The position numbers were made by a program, and so were the translations under genes. A DNA stretch of 42,380 bases. Origin: Bacteroidales bacterium. GTDB lineage: Bacteria; Bacteroidota; Bacteroidia; Bacteroidales; Bacteroidaceae. Positions 19,223 to 27,569 of the stretch are shown piece after piece. The notes under the pieces are model-generated. The model ran no database searches, was not told the origin of the DNA, and worked only from the letters and a program-made list of their open reading frames with translations. The stretch lies in the NCBI GenBank assembly GCA_012518235.1, contig JAAYSY010000005.1, positions 1-42,380 of the forward strand, given 5' to 3'. Numbering within the stretch: the first letter of the stretch is position 1; each line of letters starts with the position of its first letter.

Positions 19223-21298
19223 CTAGAACTCATTTACTAACTTATCCAATTGATGCAGTCGTTTAACATACCAATCTTTAATATACAAAACCTCACTTCT
19301 CACGTCTTTGTAACCTGTATCCCAGCGGTCCATTTCTCGTTTCTCAGCCCCAGAATTAATTTGCTGATTCATATAGTAATCCAATTTACTATTCATATTT
19401 TCAGAAGTTAAAACATTTTGCCTTAATTCATGCCAACGATTTTTAATTTTTGAATGTATTCCTGCAGGATTTTCTTTTAAAATACGCTCATAAATTCTAT
19501 AAGCTTGCCCATTGTGTCTATTATTCACAAACCACCCCTCTTCTGGATTTTCCTTCTTTCCATCCCATGAACGCCCTAACGTACCATCTAAATCCCAAAT
19601 CAATGGAATCATCTTGGTAGACAAGGCTACATTATAAATACCCCAAAATGTGTTTCGACCCAAATTATCATACCCCATAATTAAATTGGTATACAAAAAA
19701 CAATCTATCATATTATCAACATCAATTCGTTCATCAAAATGCATAGAAAATTCCTCTTTTGATGTATTACTTATAAAGTTGATCAAATCCATATAATACT
19801 TAAACTCTATATCCCCTACCTCTTTTGGGTAATCCGACTTAACATCATTCCACATACGGTTGTTATTATCATAAAAAGAAGTATAACCTTGCAATATACA
19901 CTCCTCAGACCAACCTCCTAACTTATATAAATACCCTCCTTTTTTCTTAATTTTTAATTGTTTTCTATCTAGTTTATCACTCAATACATACATACCATGA
20001 TAAGCTCCATCTAAAAAGAGTTCTACTAAATGTCCATAAGTTCCAGACTTGGCTTTTTTCTCTAATCCCTCCTTCTTATAATATAATTCATTAAACTCAT
20101 TCCAAATATCAAAACACACGCGGTTTCTCATTTTAGCATGATCCAGCCACATGGCATCTAAAATCCAGTCTCCATCACTTCTCAACCCTAGTAATTCAGC
20201 ATCAAACTCCTCTTCATTCTCCTCGTTTCGCAACTCAACGCCAAAAGCCTTTTTGGGATAACGTAAAGCACCAGAACCCCTCCATTCAATACCAGCATAA
20301 TGCTCAAAAACTATTTGAGAATCGTTTGTTCTTCCTTTTGGATCTATCAGCATAAAATGACAGGGTCGTTTAGGCTCATCAATAATACCTTGTGGGGCAG
20401 ATATGGAAACTATAGGCAATCCTGTTAATATCAACGGTGTTCTTTTTTCTCCCAAAACTGGATGCCCAACAATTAATTCTAACTGCGAGTTAGGCTCAAA
20501 CTTATCAAATTTAACCTCCATACCAGATTTGATTTTTTGATCATCAATTATGATGTAATCTACACTCAACCCCTCAAATTCAATTTTATGCACCAATCCT
20601 AACTCACTATCCATATCAACAGGGTAAAATACCTCTAAACTATTTTCATCAATAACACAAGGTATATTATCTAATTTCATTCTTTTTAGGCTGAGAAACT
20701 CACTATTCTGAATATCATCCGTTTGAACAACTAACAATTCAATATCAGCACCTTCTCCATCAGTTACTTTCAATGTTGCTAACCGATCACGTTCTGTTGG
20801 AGTTCTCTCGACTACTAGTCGGACCACTCCCTCTTTTTTACTCACAGAAATCCACTCCACTTCGTTTGGAACTTCCACTTCAAGCTCAGTTACTGAAACA
20901 ATAGGCACTACACCTCCATCGCTACTAATAATCATCTTCTGCGATGGCCACTGTAACACATATTGGCCTAATTGATTTATATCCACCTGTTCTATCTGCT
21001 TTCCACATTGAATGGTAATACTCCCCTTTCTTTTATCCTCCGACAAATTTTCTAATACGGTAACTACGACTTTAGAATCTTCTCTTGTACCCGACATACG
21101 ATCAACATGAATCCAATCTGATTTTTCTACAATAGACCAATTACTCGTAGCATTTACAGTTAATTGAAAAACTGATTGTTCAGATAATACCTGTTCACTT
21201 TGTGGCTTAACAAACAACTTTATATTTTCGTCATCCTTAGAACAGGATAAGAAAAGAATAGTAAAGAAAAAGAACGATAAAAGAATTGCTTTTTTCAT
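19223..21298 (-). CDS. CotH kinase-type lipoprotein with BACON domains
   Basis: A 691-residue surface or periplasmic lipoprotein. The signal peptide ends in the lipobox LFLSC followed by SKDDEN. Residues about 25-110 form a BACON domain (FQLTVNATSNWSIVEKSDWI, then ITIQCGKQIEQVDINQLG). A second, weaker copy at about 115-195 carries VEVPNEVEWISVSKKEGVV. The C-terminal half resembles the CotH protein kinase-like family: FGVELRNE, SDGDWILDAMWLDHAKMRNR, GMYVLSDKLDRK and, near residue 573, IPLIWDLDGTLGRSWDG. BACON modules often occur on Bacteroidota polysaccharide-active proteins. Kinase activity and substrate are unknown. It stands alone on its strand between two terminators. Confidence 0.8.
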   Translation of the reverse strand: MKKAILLSFFFFTILFLSCSKDDENIKLFVKPQSEQVLSEQSVFQLTVNATSNWSIVEKSDWIHVDRMSGTREDSKVVVTVLENLSEDKRKGSITIQCGKQIEQVDINQLGQYVLQWPSQKMIISSDGGVVPIVSVTELEVEVPNEVEWISVSKKEGVVRLVVERTPTERDRLATLKVTDGEGADIELLVVQTDDIQNSEFLSLKRMKLDNIPCVIDENSLEVFYPVDMDSELGLVHKIEFEGLSVDYIIIDDQKIKSGMEVKFDKFEPNSQLELIVGHPVLGEKRTPLILTGLPIVSISAPQGIIDEPKRPCHFMLIDPKGRTNDSQIVFEHYAGIEWRGSGALRYPKKAFGVELRNEENEEEFDAELLGLRSDGDWILDAMWLDHAKMRNRVCFDIWNEFNELYYKKEGLEKKAKSGTYGHLVELFLDGAYHGMYVLSDKLDRKQLKIKKKGGYLYKLGGWSEECILQGYTSFYDNNNRMWNDVKSDYPKEVGDIEFKYYMDLINFISNTSKEEFSMHFDERIDVDNMIDCFLYTNLIMGYDNLGRNTFWGIYNVALSTKMIPLIWDLDGTLGRSWDGKKENPEEGWFVNNRHNGQAYRIYERILKENPAGIHSKIKNRWHELRQNVLTSENMNSKLDYYMNQQINSGAEKREMDRWDTGYKDVRSEVLYIKDWYVKRLHQLDKLVNEF

Positions 21299-21445
21299 AG
21301 TTTAATATTTTTGATTTACTTGGCTCATCTACTAGCAACTGATAAATAAACACAAAAACACAATGATGGCATGCAATAAACCATTCTTATAAGGATAAAA
21401 ACAGACCATTTACTAAACTTCTTAGAATCCCATAAAGGACATAAG

Positions 21446-21484
21446 CAAAAAGAGGCTGCTCTACACGTAGAACAGCCTCTTTTA
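21446..21484 (-). terminator. Terminator after the NagB/PIG-L-like gene
   Basis: A 14-bp hairpin, AGAGGCTGTTCTAC/GTAGAGCAGCCTCT read on the minus strand (one G-U pair, 2-base loop), is followed by TTTTT. It lies about 32 bases after the stop codon. Confidence 0.85.
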
Positions 21485-21515
21485 CTATTATTTTATTTGA
21501 GATGGAAGATTAAAA

Positions 21516-23846
21516 TTATCCAATTTCCATACTCTTCTCTAATTTTCTTGCATGAGTTAAGAATTCATCCACTTCCATTTCTTTATGATATACCATACCA
21601 TGGGTAGCACGAATTTTTAAGTTCTCATTCTGATAGAAGTAGTCCTTACCTAGAAGTAATTGAACCTCTTCAAATTGAGAAACCCAAATCTTCTGAGCCA
21701 ATTCACTAAATGGACCATCATATTCATGGCTAGGGAATGAAGCATCTACTTGACTGATATAACACTCCTTGAACGAGCTATTTAAGACAGACATTGAATT
21801 CAACGATGCTGGTGTGAATACGTTAGCTTCAGTAGGTAAGAAACGGAACCATACATTACGGTAACCAATAATCTTCAGCTTACTTACATCCTTACCTTTT
21901 CTCCACTGTCTAATAGCTTCAGCAACAGCTTGTAACACTTTATAGTGAGTGTCAGGCCCAGAACCTTCTGGGTCAAAAGCAACACTAATCACATCTGGAT
22001 TAATTCGCTCTAACATTTCCAAAATAGGCTCAACATCACTGCGACGATCAGGTTGCTTTGTAAAGATATCCCCTGTATAAAAGCCTAAACGAAGATGCTC
22101 CACATTTTCAACACCTACTCCAAAGTGACCCCACACTAACTCTTCTTCAAACTCTCTCAACATACCTTTTAGAGTCTGAATATCTGATGGGTTCTTCTCT
22201 CCACTATAGCTATTTTTAAGTAACTCTATATTTTTCTCTATTTGCTTAACTAGCTCCTCAACAGATTTAACCTTATAAATATCTACAATAGCACGAACCA
22301 ATCTGTGACATACACCACGAAGCTTTCCATCTTCATTTCTGTTTGCTACTTGGTTCAAGTAGTGATTTACATCTTTGTCCCATTTGAATAGGTATCCTTC
22401 CTCAAAGAAGTTAGGATAATTCAACATCTGTATTTCACCTTTATCTATTAATCTTAAAACAGCCTCTAATAAACGTTGAAGCATATCATTTGTTACTGCA
22501 GTAAAACCTGAAGTCAATACAGCAAAATGCAGATTATTACTTCTTTGACGAATATGGTGCGTTACATTAGGCATAATACCTAACATAATATCATCATGGT
22601 GAGGTCCTGTATGTAAATAAGTAGTATTAGTTGTTACTTCCATGCCTTTTTCCATCTTCTTAATGATAGACCTTTGCATTTCTTTTACACAATCAAGACT
22701 TAAATTAGGTATTAAACTACAATACTCATCATTTTTAAGATCTTCAAGAGTTAACCTATTGGCATATTTATTTAACTTATGACATAGATTTATAATTGAC
22801 TGTTTTGTTTTAGCATCCGTCCATTCACCTTGCTTATAATACCTATCTTGTGAATCTTTCAGTAATACTGAAGCCCCTTCAGTAATATAGAAACAAGCAT
22901 TTTTTAATTTACGTAAAGAACTAGCTGGATAAATATTACTAGAATCTTCCTCTAGCGCGTTTTTCACAACTTTAGCTTTAGCTTCACCTGCAGCAAAAAT
23001 AATAGCAGTTGCATTAGGATTCCAAGTTATTGTACCTAATCCTAAAGTTATAGCCAAACGTTTTGTGGAAATTTCTATTCCTCCCAAGTCCGAGGCTGCA
23101 GCAGCTTGTGTTTCAAAGTTAGTTTCTGTTAAGCGAGTTGTAGCATTATGATCTGTCCCTCGAGTATTAAATGCAATATGCCCATCAGGACCTATACCAC
23201 CAAGGAAGAAACCAATACCACCCATATCACGAATCTTTTGCTCGTATTCAGCACACCAATCGTCTATCATAAAAATTGAACGCTGTTGTAACTCTTCTTG
23301 CACTGTTTTTGCTACACGATGACGAAGACTTAAATCTACAGTTCCATCGGGAAACACTTCAGTATAATGTTTTCCATCAGCAATAGGAATTTCATCACAG
23401 TTTATAAACAATGCTTTTTTGGGATCTAATCCCATATCATCCATATAGAATTTATTTACATAATGATAAAAGCTATTGTGTTGTTTAGGACTTATAGGAT
23501 AAAACTCATCAATTTGAACAAAACGAATGTTCTCTAATGAAGGCTTTTTATCTAAAAACAATCCATTTTCCTCACGGATTTTTCTAGAGTTTTCAGTATC
23601 CCAATTAGCTAAGTGGTACTGAGTCCAACGAATAAAGTGTTCTGGTGTTTTTCCTGTAGGTAAGCTAACTACACCATTTGGGTTTTTAGACACCCACTCT
23701 AAAAATCGTAAAGAAGTCATTTGTCCCAGACTGGGAAAGTTACTCACAACAATGTAGGGTAATTTTGTAGTAAAGCACTCTCTTTCAGACTCCTTAAAGT
23801 AGTGCATTTCTACAGCGGAAGAAAATTTTTTCTGTTCCATTTTCAT
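21516..23846 (-). CDS. NagB-like / PIG-L (LmbE)-like two-domain fusion
   Basis: A 776-residue cytoplasmic protein. Residues about 40-330 resemble glucosamine-6-phosphate deaminase: VSLPTGKTPEHF, QIDEFYPI (Asp near 114), GGIGPDGHIAFN (Asp/His near 218) and STKRLAITLGLGTI. In canonical NagB the next residues are EPxSS, with a catalytic Glu; here the loop reads NTRGTDHNATTR. From about 405 a PIG-L/LmbE deacetylase-like domain begins with HTGPHHDDIMLG, the counterpart of the AHPDDE metal motif, and later HSEYDGP-like SFPSHEYDGPF. Databases often label such proteins glucosamine-6-phosphate deaminase. A role in amino-sugar deacetylation plus deamination is plausible but inferred. It is monocistronic. 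Confidence 0.82.
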   Translation of the reverse strand: MKMEQKKFSSAVEMHYFKESERECFTTKLPYIVVSNFPSLGQMTSLRFLEWVSKNPNGVVSLPTGKTPEHFIRWTQYHLANWDTENSRKIREENGLFLDKKPSLENIRFVQIDEFYPISPKQHNSFYHYVNKFYMDDMGLDPKKALFINCDEIPIADGKHYTEVFPDGTVDLSLRHRVAKTVQEELQQRSIFMIDDWCAEYEQKIRDMGGIGFFLGGIGPDGHIAFNTRGTDHNATTRLTETNFETQAAAASDLGGIEISTKRLAITLGLGTITWNPNATAIIFAAGEAKAKVVKNALEEDSSNIYPASSLRKLKNACFYITEGASVLLKDSQDRYYKQGEWTDAKTKQSIINLCHKLNKYANRLTLEDLKNDEYCSLIPNLSLDCVKEMQRSIIKKMEKGMEVTTNTTYLHTGPHHDDIMLGIMPNVTHHIRQRSNNLHFAVLTSGFTAVTNDMLQRLLEAVLRLIDKGEIQMLNYPNFFEEGYLFKWDKDVNHYLNQVANRNEDGKLRGVCHRLVRAIVDIYKVKSVEELVKQIEKNIELLKNSYSGEKNPSDIQTLKGMLREFEEELVWGHFGVGVENVEHLRLGFYTGDIFTKQPDRRSDVEPILEMLERINPDVISVAFDPEGSGPDTHYKVLQAVAEAIRQWRKGKDVSKLKIIGYRNVWFRFLPTEANVFTPASLNSMSVLNSSFKECYISQVDASFPSHEYDGPFSELAQKIWVSQFEEVQLLLGKDYFYQNENLKIRATHGMVYHKEMEVDEFLTHARKLEKSMEIG

Positions 23847-24257
23847 TTTTTTATGTTTTCCAACTATTAATTTATACGCGTATCATACGTATAAGTATCA
23901 TTTTCATATACTAGTATAGAATAATTGAAAATATTCTATTTTTTTTCGCATTCTATAATAGAATAACAATTTACAAATAACTAAAATGAGTTATTTGCCC
24001 TTTAAATTACAAATTTTACATCAAATAAAAGAACGTTTTTACTCAATATGTTTCTACGAATACATTTAAATACCAAAAACCCTATTGAAAAACCTCAACT
24101 TGACAAACATCAAAGATAACCAACATTTAGATATATAAAGAAAAAATAGCTCTGTTTTTATTATCTACATAATACTTAATAAAAAAGTAGCAGAAATAGG
24201 AAACATTCACAACAAACAGCATTGATTTAAGCCGATAAAACAAAAAATGCATTTCAA

Positions 24258-24289
24258 CAAAATTAAATGTCTGAAACATCAAAATCAAA
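24258..24289 (-). promoter_or_regulatory. Candidate promoter with long leader to the NagB/PIG-L-like gene
   Basis: On the minus strand TTTG, 20 bases and TAATTTTG match the Bacteroidota promoter. Nothing but the NagB/PIG-L-like gene lies downstream, so a transcript from here would have a leader of about 400 bases, or the promoter serves a small RNA. Confidence 0.5.
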
Positions 24290-24384
24290 CTAAATAAATA
24301 AGAGCTTATTTTTTCATTAGCGAGCTAAATTCCTATATTTAAACATTTTACCATTAGTAAAGTGTAAAATTCATCAATAACTCT

Positions 24385-24392
24385 TATTTTTG
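24385..24392 (+). promoter_or_regulatory. Putative -7 element for the Ig-like lipoprotein gene
   Basis: TATTTTTG matches TAnnTTTG. Its last TTG is the start codon chosen by the ORF track, which argues that translation begins further down, at ATG 24441. Confidence 0.5.
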
Positions 24393-24440
24393 TCTTATGA
24401 TATTGACATATATACAAATATGAATGACATAAATACAAGT

Positions 24441-26321
24441 ATGAAGTATTCATTATCCCACACAATAATTTTCATTATCCTTTTTATAATCACTCAGGCA
24501 TGTGCTAGCATAGGACGCCCTGAAGGTGGACCATACGATGAAACTCCTCCTCGCTTTATTCAAAGTAATCCAGAGCCTTATGCAACAAACAATAAACGCT
24601 CAAAAATAAATATTGAGTTTGATGAATACATAAAACTTGAAAATGTAAATGAAAAGGTTATAATCTCTCCTCCACAAGTTCAACAACCAGAAATCAGACC
24701 TCGTGGAAAAAGAGTAGCCATAAACTTACTAGACTCCTTGAAGGATAACACAACTTATACCATAGACTTTGGTGATGCCATTGTAGACAACAATGAAGGC
24801 AACGTATTAGATAATTTCACTTTTACTTTTTCTACAGGAGAACAAATAGACACTCTTACAATTTCAGGAATCCTACTAAATGCTGAAAACCTAGAACCAA
24901 TAAAAGGCATGTTAGTGGGGCTACATAGCAATTTAGCAGATAGTGCCTTCACCAAGCTCCCTTTAGAACGTGTAGGAAGAAGTGATAGCAGAGGTAAGTT
25001 TTCTATACGAGGTATTGCACCTGGAGAGTATAAAATTTATGCACTTTTAGATGCAGATCAAAACTTTGCATTTACACAAAAGAGTGAAGCCATTGCATTC
25101 ATTAATGATACAACCTTTTCTCCTTGGGTAGAAGAGAGAATAAAACAAGATACCATATGGAAAGACAGCATAACAGTCGATTCTATTAGAGAGATCAAAT
25201 ATACCCATTATCTTCCCGACAACATTCTACTAAAAGCATTTAAAGAAGAATTTTATTCTCAGTATTTAATAAAAAGCGAACGATTAACTCCTGAAAAGTT
25301 CACACTTTATTTTAATGAATACTCAGATACACTGCCAACACTTAAAGGCTTAAACTTTAACCATGAGGATGCTTTTATCATAGAAAGCACTCTTAAAAAT
25401 GATACAATACACTATTGGATTAAAGATTCTCTATTAGCTAAGCAAGACACTCTTTCTTTTGAATTGAACTATCTTTATACAGATACACTCAATCAATTAG
25501 TTCCCAAAACAGATACACTGAGGATGGTTTCTAGACAGAAGAAGACTAATGTAAAAGAAGAAAAGAAAAAAAGTCAAAATGAAGAGAAAGAAACTTTGTT
25601 TTATGGCGTTACAACTCACTGTGGAAATCCCATGGAGGTTTATGGACAAATAGCTTTTGAATTCCTAGAACCTATGATATCCTATGAAGTAGACTCTATT
25701 CATTTAACACAGAAAGTAGATACTTTGTGGCATGATGTGGAATTTAAATTTGAACAAGATTCATTGCAGTTAAGACGATTTAATTTATATTGTGATTGGG
25801 AACCTGGACAAGAATATAAGCTAGTCGTCGATTCAGCTACCTTTAAGAGTATTTACGGATTACACTCCAACAAAATAGAACAGCCTTTTAAAGTGCGATC
25901 ATTAGACGAGTATGGACACATATATTTTAATATTACAGGATTAAATGATAGCCCAGCATTTGTAGAATTATTAAACACAAAAGATGAGGTAATTCGAACG
26001 GTTACTGTTAAAAATGGAAGAGCTGATTTTTACTTCTTACAACCAGGAAAGTATGCAGCTAGGCTCATTGAAGATAAAAACAACAATGGGAAGTGGGATA
26101 CGGGTAGCTTTGAAGAGAAAAGACAACCAGAAAATGTATATTACTATCCTGAATTCATAGAATTTATGGCCAATTGGGAGGCTACACAAGATTGGGATAT
26201 CCATAGTGTTCCTTTTGAAAAGCAGAAACAAGACGAACTTAAAAAACAAAAACCAGATGAGGATAAAAGAAAAAACAGAGCTAAAGATCGTCAAAAGCAA
26301 AGAAACGCTAAAAGACATTAA
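24441..26321 (+). CDS. Ig-like domain (Big_5-type) lipoprotein
   Basis: The track starts at a TTG inside a -7 promoter element. ATG 24441 (MKYSLSHTIIFIILFIITQACASIG) gives a clean lipoprotein signal with lipobox ITQAC and about 626 residues; ATG 24420 is also possible. After the signal comes GRPEGGPYDETPPRF and an SbsA/Big_5-type Ig-like domain (INIEFDEYIKLENVNEKVIISPP, ending FTFTFSTG). A carboxypeptidase-regulatory-like segment (GKFSIRGIAPGEYKIYALLDAD) follows. The C-terminus is highly charged (KKQKPDEDKRKNRAKDRQKQR). It is probably anchored to the outer membrane. This architecture is widespread in Bacteroidota; function is unknown. Its 3' end overlaps the next gene by 65 bases. Confidence 0.85.
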   Translation: MKYSLSHTIIFIILFIITQACASIGRPEGGPYDETPPRFIQSNPEPYATNNKRSKINIEFDEYIKLENVNEKVIISPPQVQQPEIRPRGKRVAINLLDSLKDNTTYTIDFGDAIVDNNEGNVLDNFTFTFSTGEQIDTLTISGILLNAENLEPIKGMLVGLHSNLADSAFTKLPLERVGRSDSRGKFSIRGIAPGEYKIYALLDADQNFAFTQKSEAIAFINDTTFSPWVEERIKQDTIWKDSITVDSIREIKYTHYLPDNILLKAFKEEFYSQYLIKSERLTPEKFTLYFNEYSDTLPTLKGLNFNHEDAFIIESTLKNDTIHYWIKDSLLAKQDTLSFELNYLYTDTLNQLVPKTDTLRMVSRQKKTNVKEEKKKSQNEEKETLFYGVTTHCGNPMEVYGQIAFEFLEPMISYEVDSIHLTQKVDTLWHDVEFKFEQDSLQLRRFNLYCDWEPGQEYKLVVDSATFKSIYGLHSNKIEQPFKVRSLDEYGHIYFNITGLNDSPAFVELLNTKDEVIRTVTVKNGRADFYFLQPGKYAARLIEDKNNNGKWDTGSFEEKRQPENVYYYPEFIEFMANWEATQDWDIHSVPFEKQKQDELKKQKPDEDKRKNRAKDRQKQRNAKRH

Positions 26322-27144
26322 AGCACACTTATTCAAAGCCTTTACTTTTTTTATACTCTTTGTTGCAACGGCCAATACTGTAAAAAGTCAATGTGCCGCA
26401 AAGAATATCGCCTTCCAACCAGGAGAAACAGCTACCTATGCACTCTATTTTAATTGGAAATTCATATGGGTCAAGGCAGGGTATGCTGAACTATCTACTC
26501 ATGAAGCTACCTATGAAGATAACTCTGTTTACAAAACACATCTTATTGCAGCAGGAACAAAACGAACCGATTTTTTCTTTTTAATGCGTGATACTCTGAC
26601 TAATTACATGACGAAAGCTTTAGAGCCTATTTATTTTAGAAAAGGAGCAGAAGAAGGAAAACGTTATACTGTTGATGAAGCTTATTTTTCTTATAAAAAC
26701 GGGATAAGTTATGTAAATCAAAAAAGGACACATCGCAGTGGAAGAGTAGAAGAACACAACCATGAAAGTAATCAGTGTATTTATGATATGCTAACCATAT
26801 TAGCCCAAGCACGTTCTTATGACACATCACAATATGAGGTTGGAGATAAAATTAAATTTGATATGGCTACAGGGAAAAGAGTTGAAGATCAAACCGTAAT
26901 TTATCGTGGAAAAGAGATAATAGAAGATGAGAATAAAATACAATATGATTGTCTCGTTTTCTCATTTGTTGAGTATGATGATAAAAACAAAGAAAAAGAA
27001 GTGATAACCTTCTATATTTCTAATGACGATAATCATCTTCCAATTCGTTTAGATTTATTTCTTAATATTGGTTCGGCAAAAGCTTTCCTAACTAAAATAG
27101 AAGGTAACAAATATCCATTCAGCTCCATTAAGAAAAAGAAGTAA
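26257..27144 (+). CDS. DUF3108 family exported protein
   Basis: The track begins at 26206. ATG 26257 (MRIKEKTELKIVKSKETLKD) is the last ATG before the hydrophobic signal (LFKAFTFFILFVATANTVKSQ) and gives 295 residues. The mature part matches DUF3108: FQPGETATYALYFNWKFIWVKAGYAEL, then AAGTKRTDFFFLMRDTL, IYDMLTILAQAR and VITFYISNDDNHLPIRLDLFLNIGSAKAFL. The fold is expected to be beta-rich and periplasmic; function is unknown. It overlaps the upstream lipoprotein gene by 65 bases in a different frame, so the two are translationally linked. The start is uncertain because a signal peptide with a 26-residue charged lead is unusual. Confidence 0.82.
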   Translation: MRIKEKTELKIVKSKETLKDIKAHLFKAFTFFILFVATANTVKSQCAAKNIAFQPGETATYALYFNWKFIWVKAGYAELSTHEATYEDNSVYKTHLIAAGTKRTDFFFLMRDTLTNYMTKALEPIYFRKGAEEGKRYTVDEAYFSYKNGISYVNQKRTHRSGRVEEHNHESNQCIYDMLTILAQARSYDTSQYEVGDKIKFDMATGKRVEDQTVIYRGKEIIEDENKIQYDCLVFSFVEYDDKNKEKEVITFYISNDDNHLPIRLDLFLNIGSAKAFLTKIEGNKYPFSSIKKKK

Positions 27145-27569
27145 TCTAATTCACTTTCAATCTCAACAGAAAATAGAAACTGAGTAAACACACTGAATCA
27201 AAATGCCATTCAAGTAGCATCTCAAGGAACTAAACAGACAAAATGGAATTTGAAGCACAATTACCTATCTCCTTCTTCTAGTACAAAACTTTGTGATATT
27301 ATTGAAGTCAAGATCTAAGGTATTAAAGCAATTAGTTTTTTATTAGGTACCCACATTCTACTATTCGAAAAAACAAAGAAGCTTAACACAAACTAATTCA
27401 GAAAAGACTCTTCCCATAGTGTACAAGCAATATACATTATGACTAGGGCATGTGAGTGACATGCCCTAGTCATAGTATGTGTTTGACCTAGACCTATAAG
27501 GAATATGAGTTGAGGGCACAGATAACATCAAGTTGCACTCCTTATTTAGTTATTTCCACACACAAAAAG
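27145..27569. other. Intergenic region with a strong hairpin
   Basis: A 425-base gap between convergent genes. I see no coding frame, RNA gene or mobile-element remnant. The only clear structure is the inverted repeat at 27438-27474. Confidence 0.55.
27438..27474. repeat. 16-bp perfect inverted repeat, hairpin
   Basis: TATGACTAGGGCATGT and ACATGCCCTAGTCATA form a perfect 16-bp stem with a GAGTG loop. No T run follows on either strand, so it is an atypical terminator or a protein-binding or RNA structural element. It is located 294 bases after the DUF3108 gene and 96 bases beyond the GH43 stop codon. Confidence 0.65.

Larger units (their letters stand above)
23847..24440. other. Long AT-rich divergent intergenic region with palindromes
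   Basis: About 590 bases without a supported gene. The 90 bases next to the NagB/PIG-L-like start (23874-23964) hold five palindromic elements: ATACGCGTAT, ATACGTAT, TATACTAGTATA, TAGAATA-N8-TATTCTA and ATTCTAT-A-ATAGAAT. Further up is a full minus-strand promoter match (24258-24289), with another -7-only match at 24111-24118 (TATCTTTG). The plus-strand -7 element of the Ig-like lipoprotein is at the right end. Confidence 0.6.
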
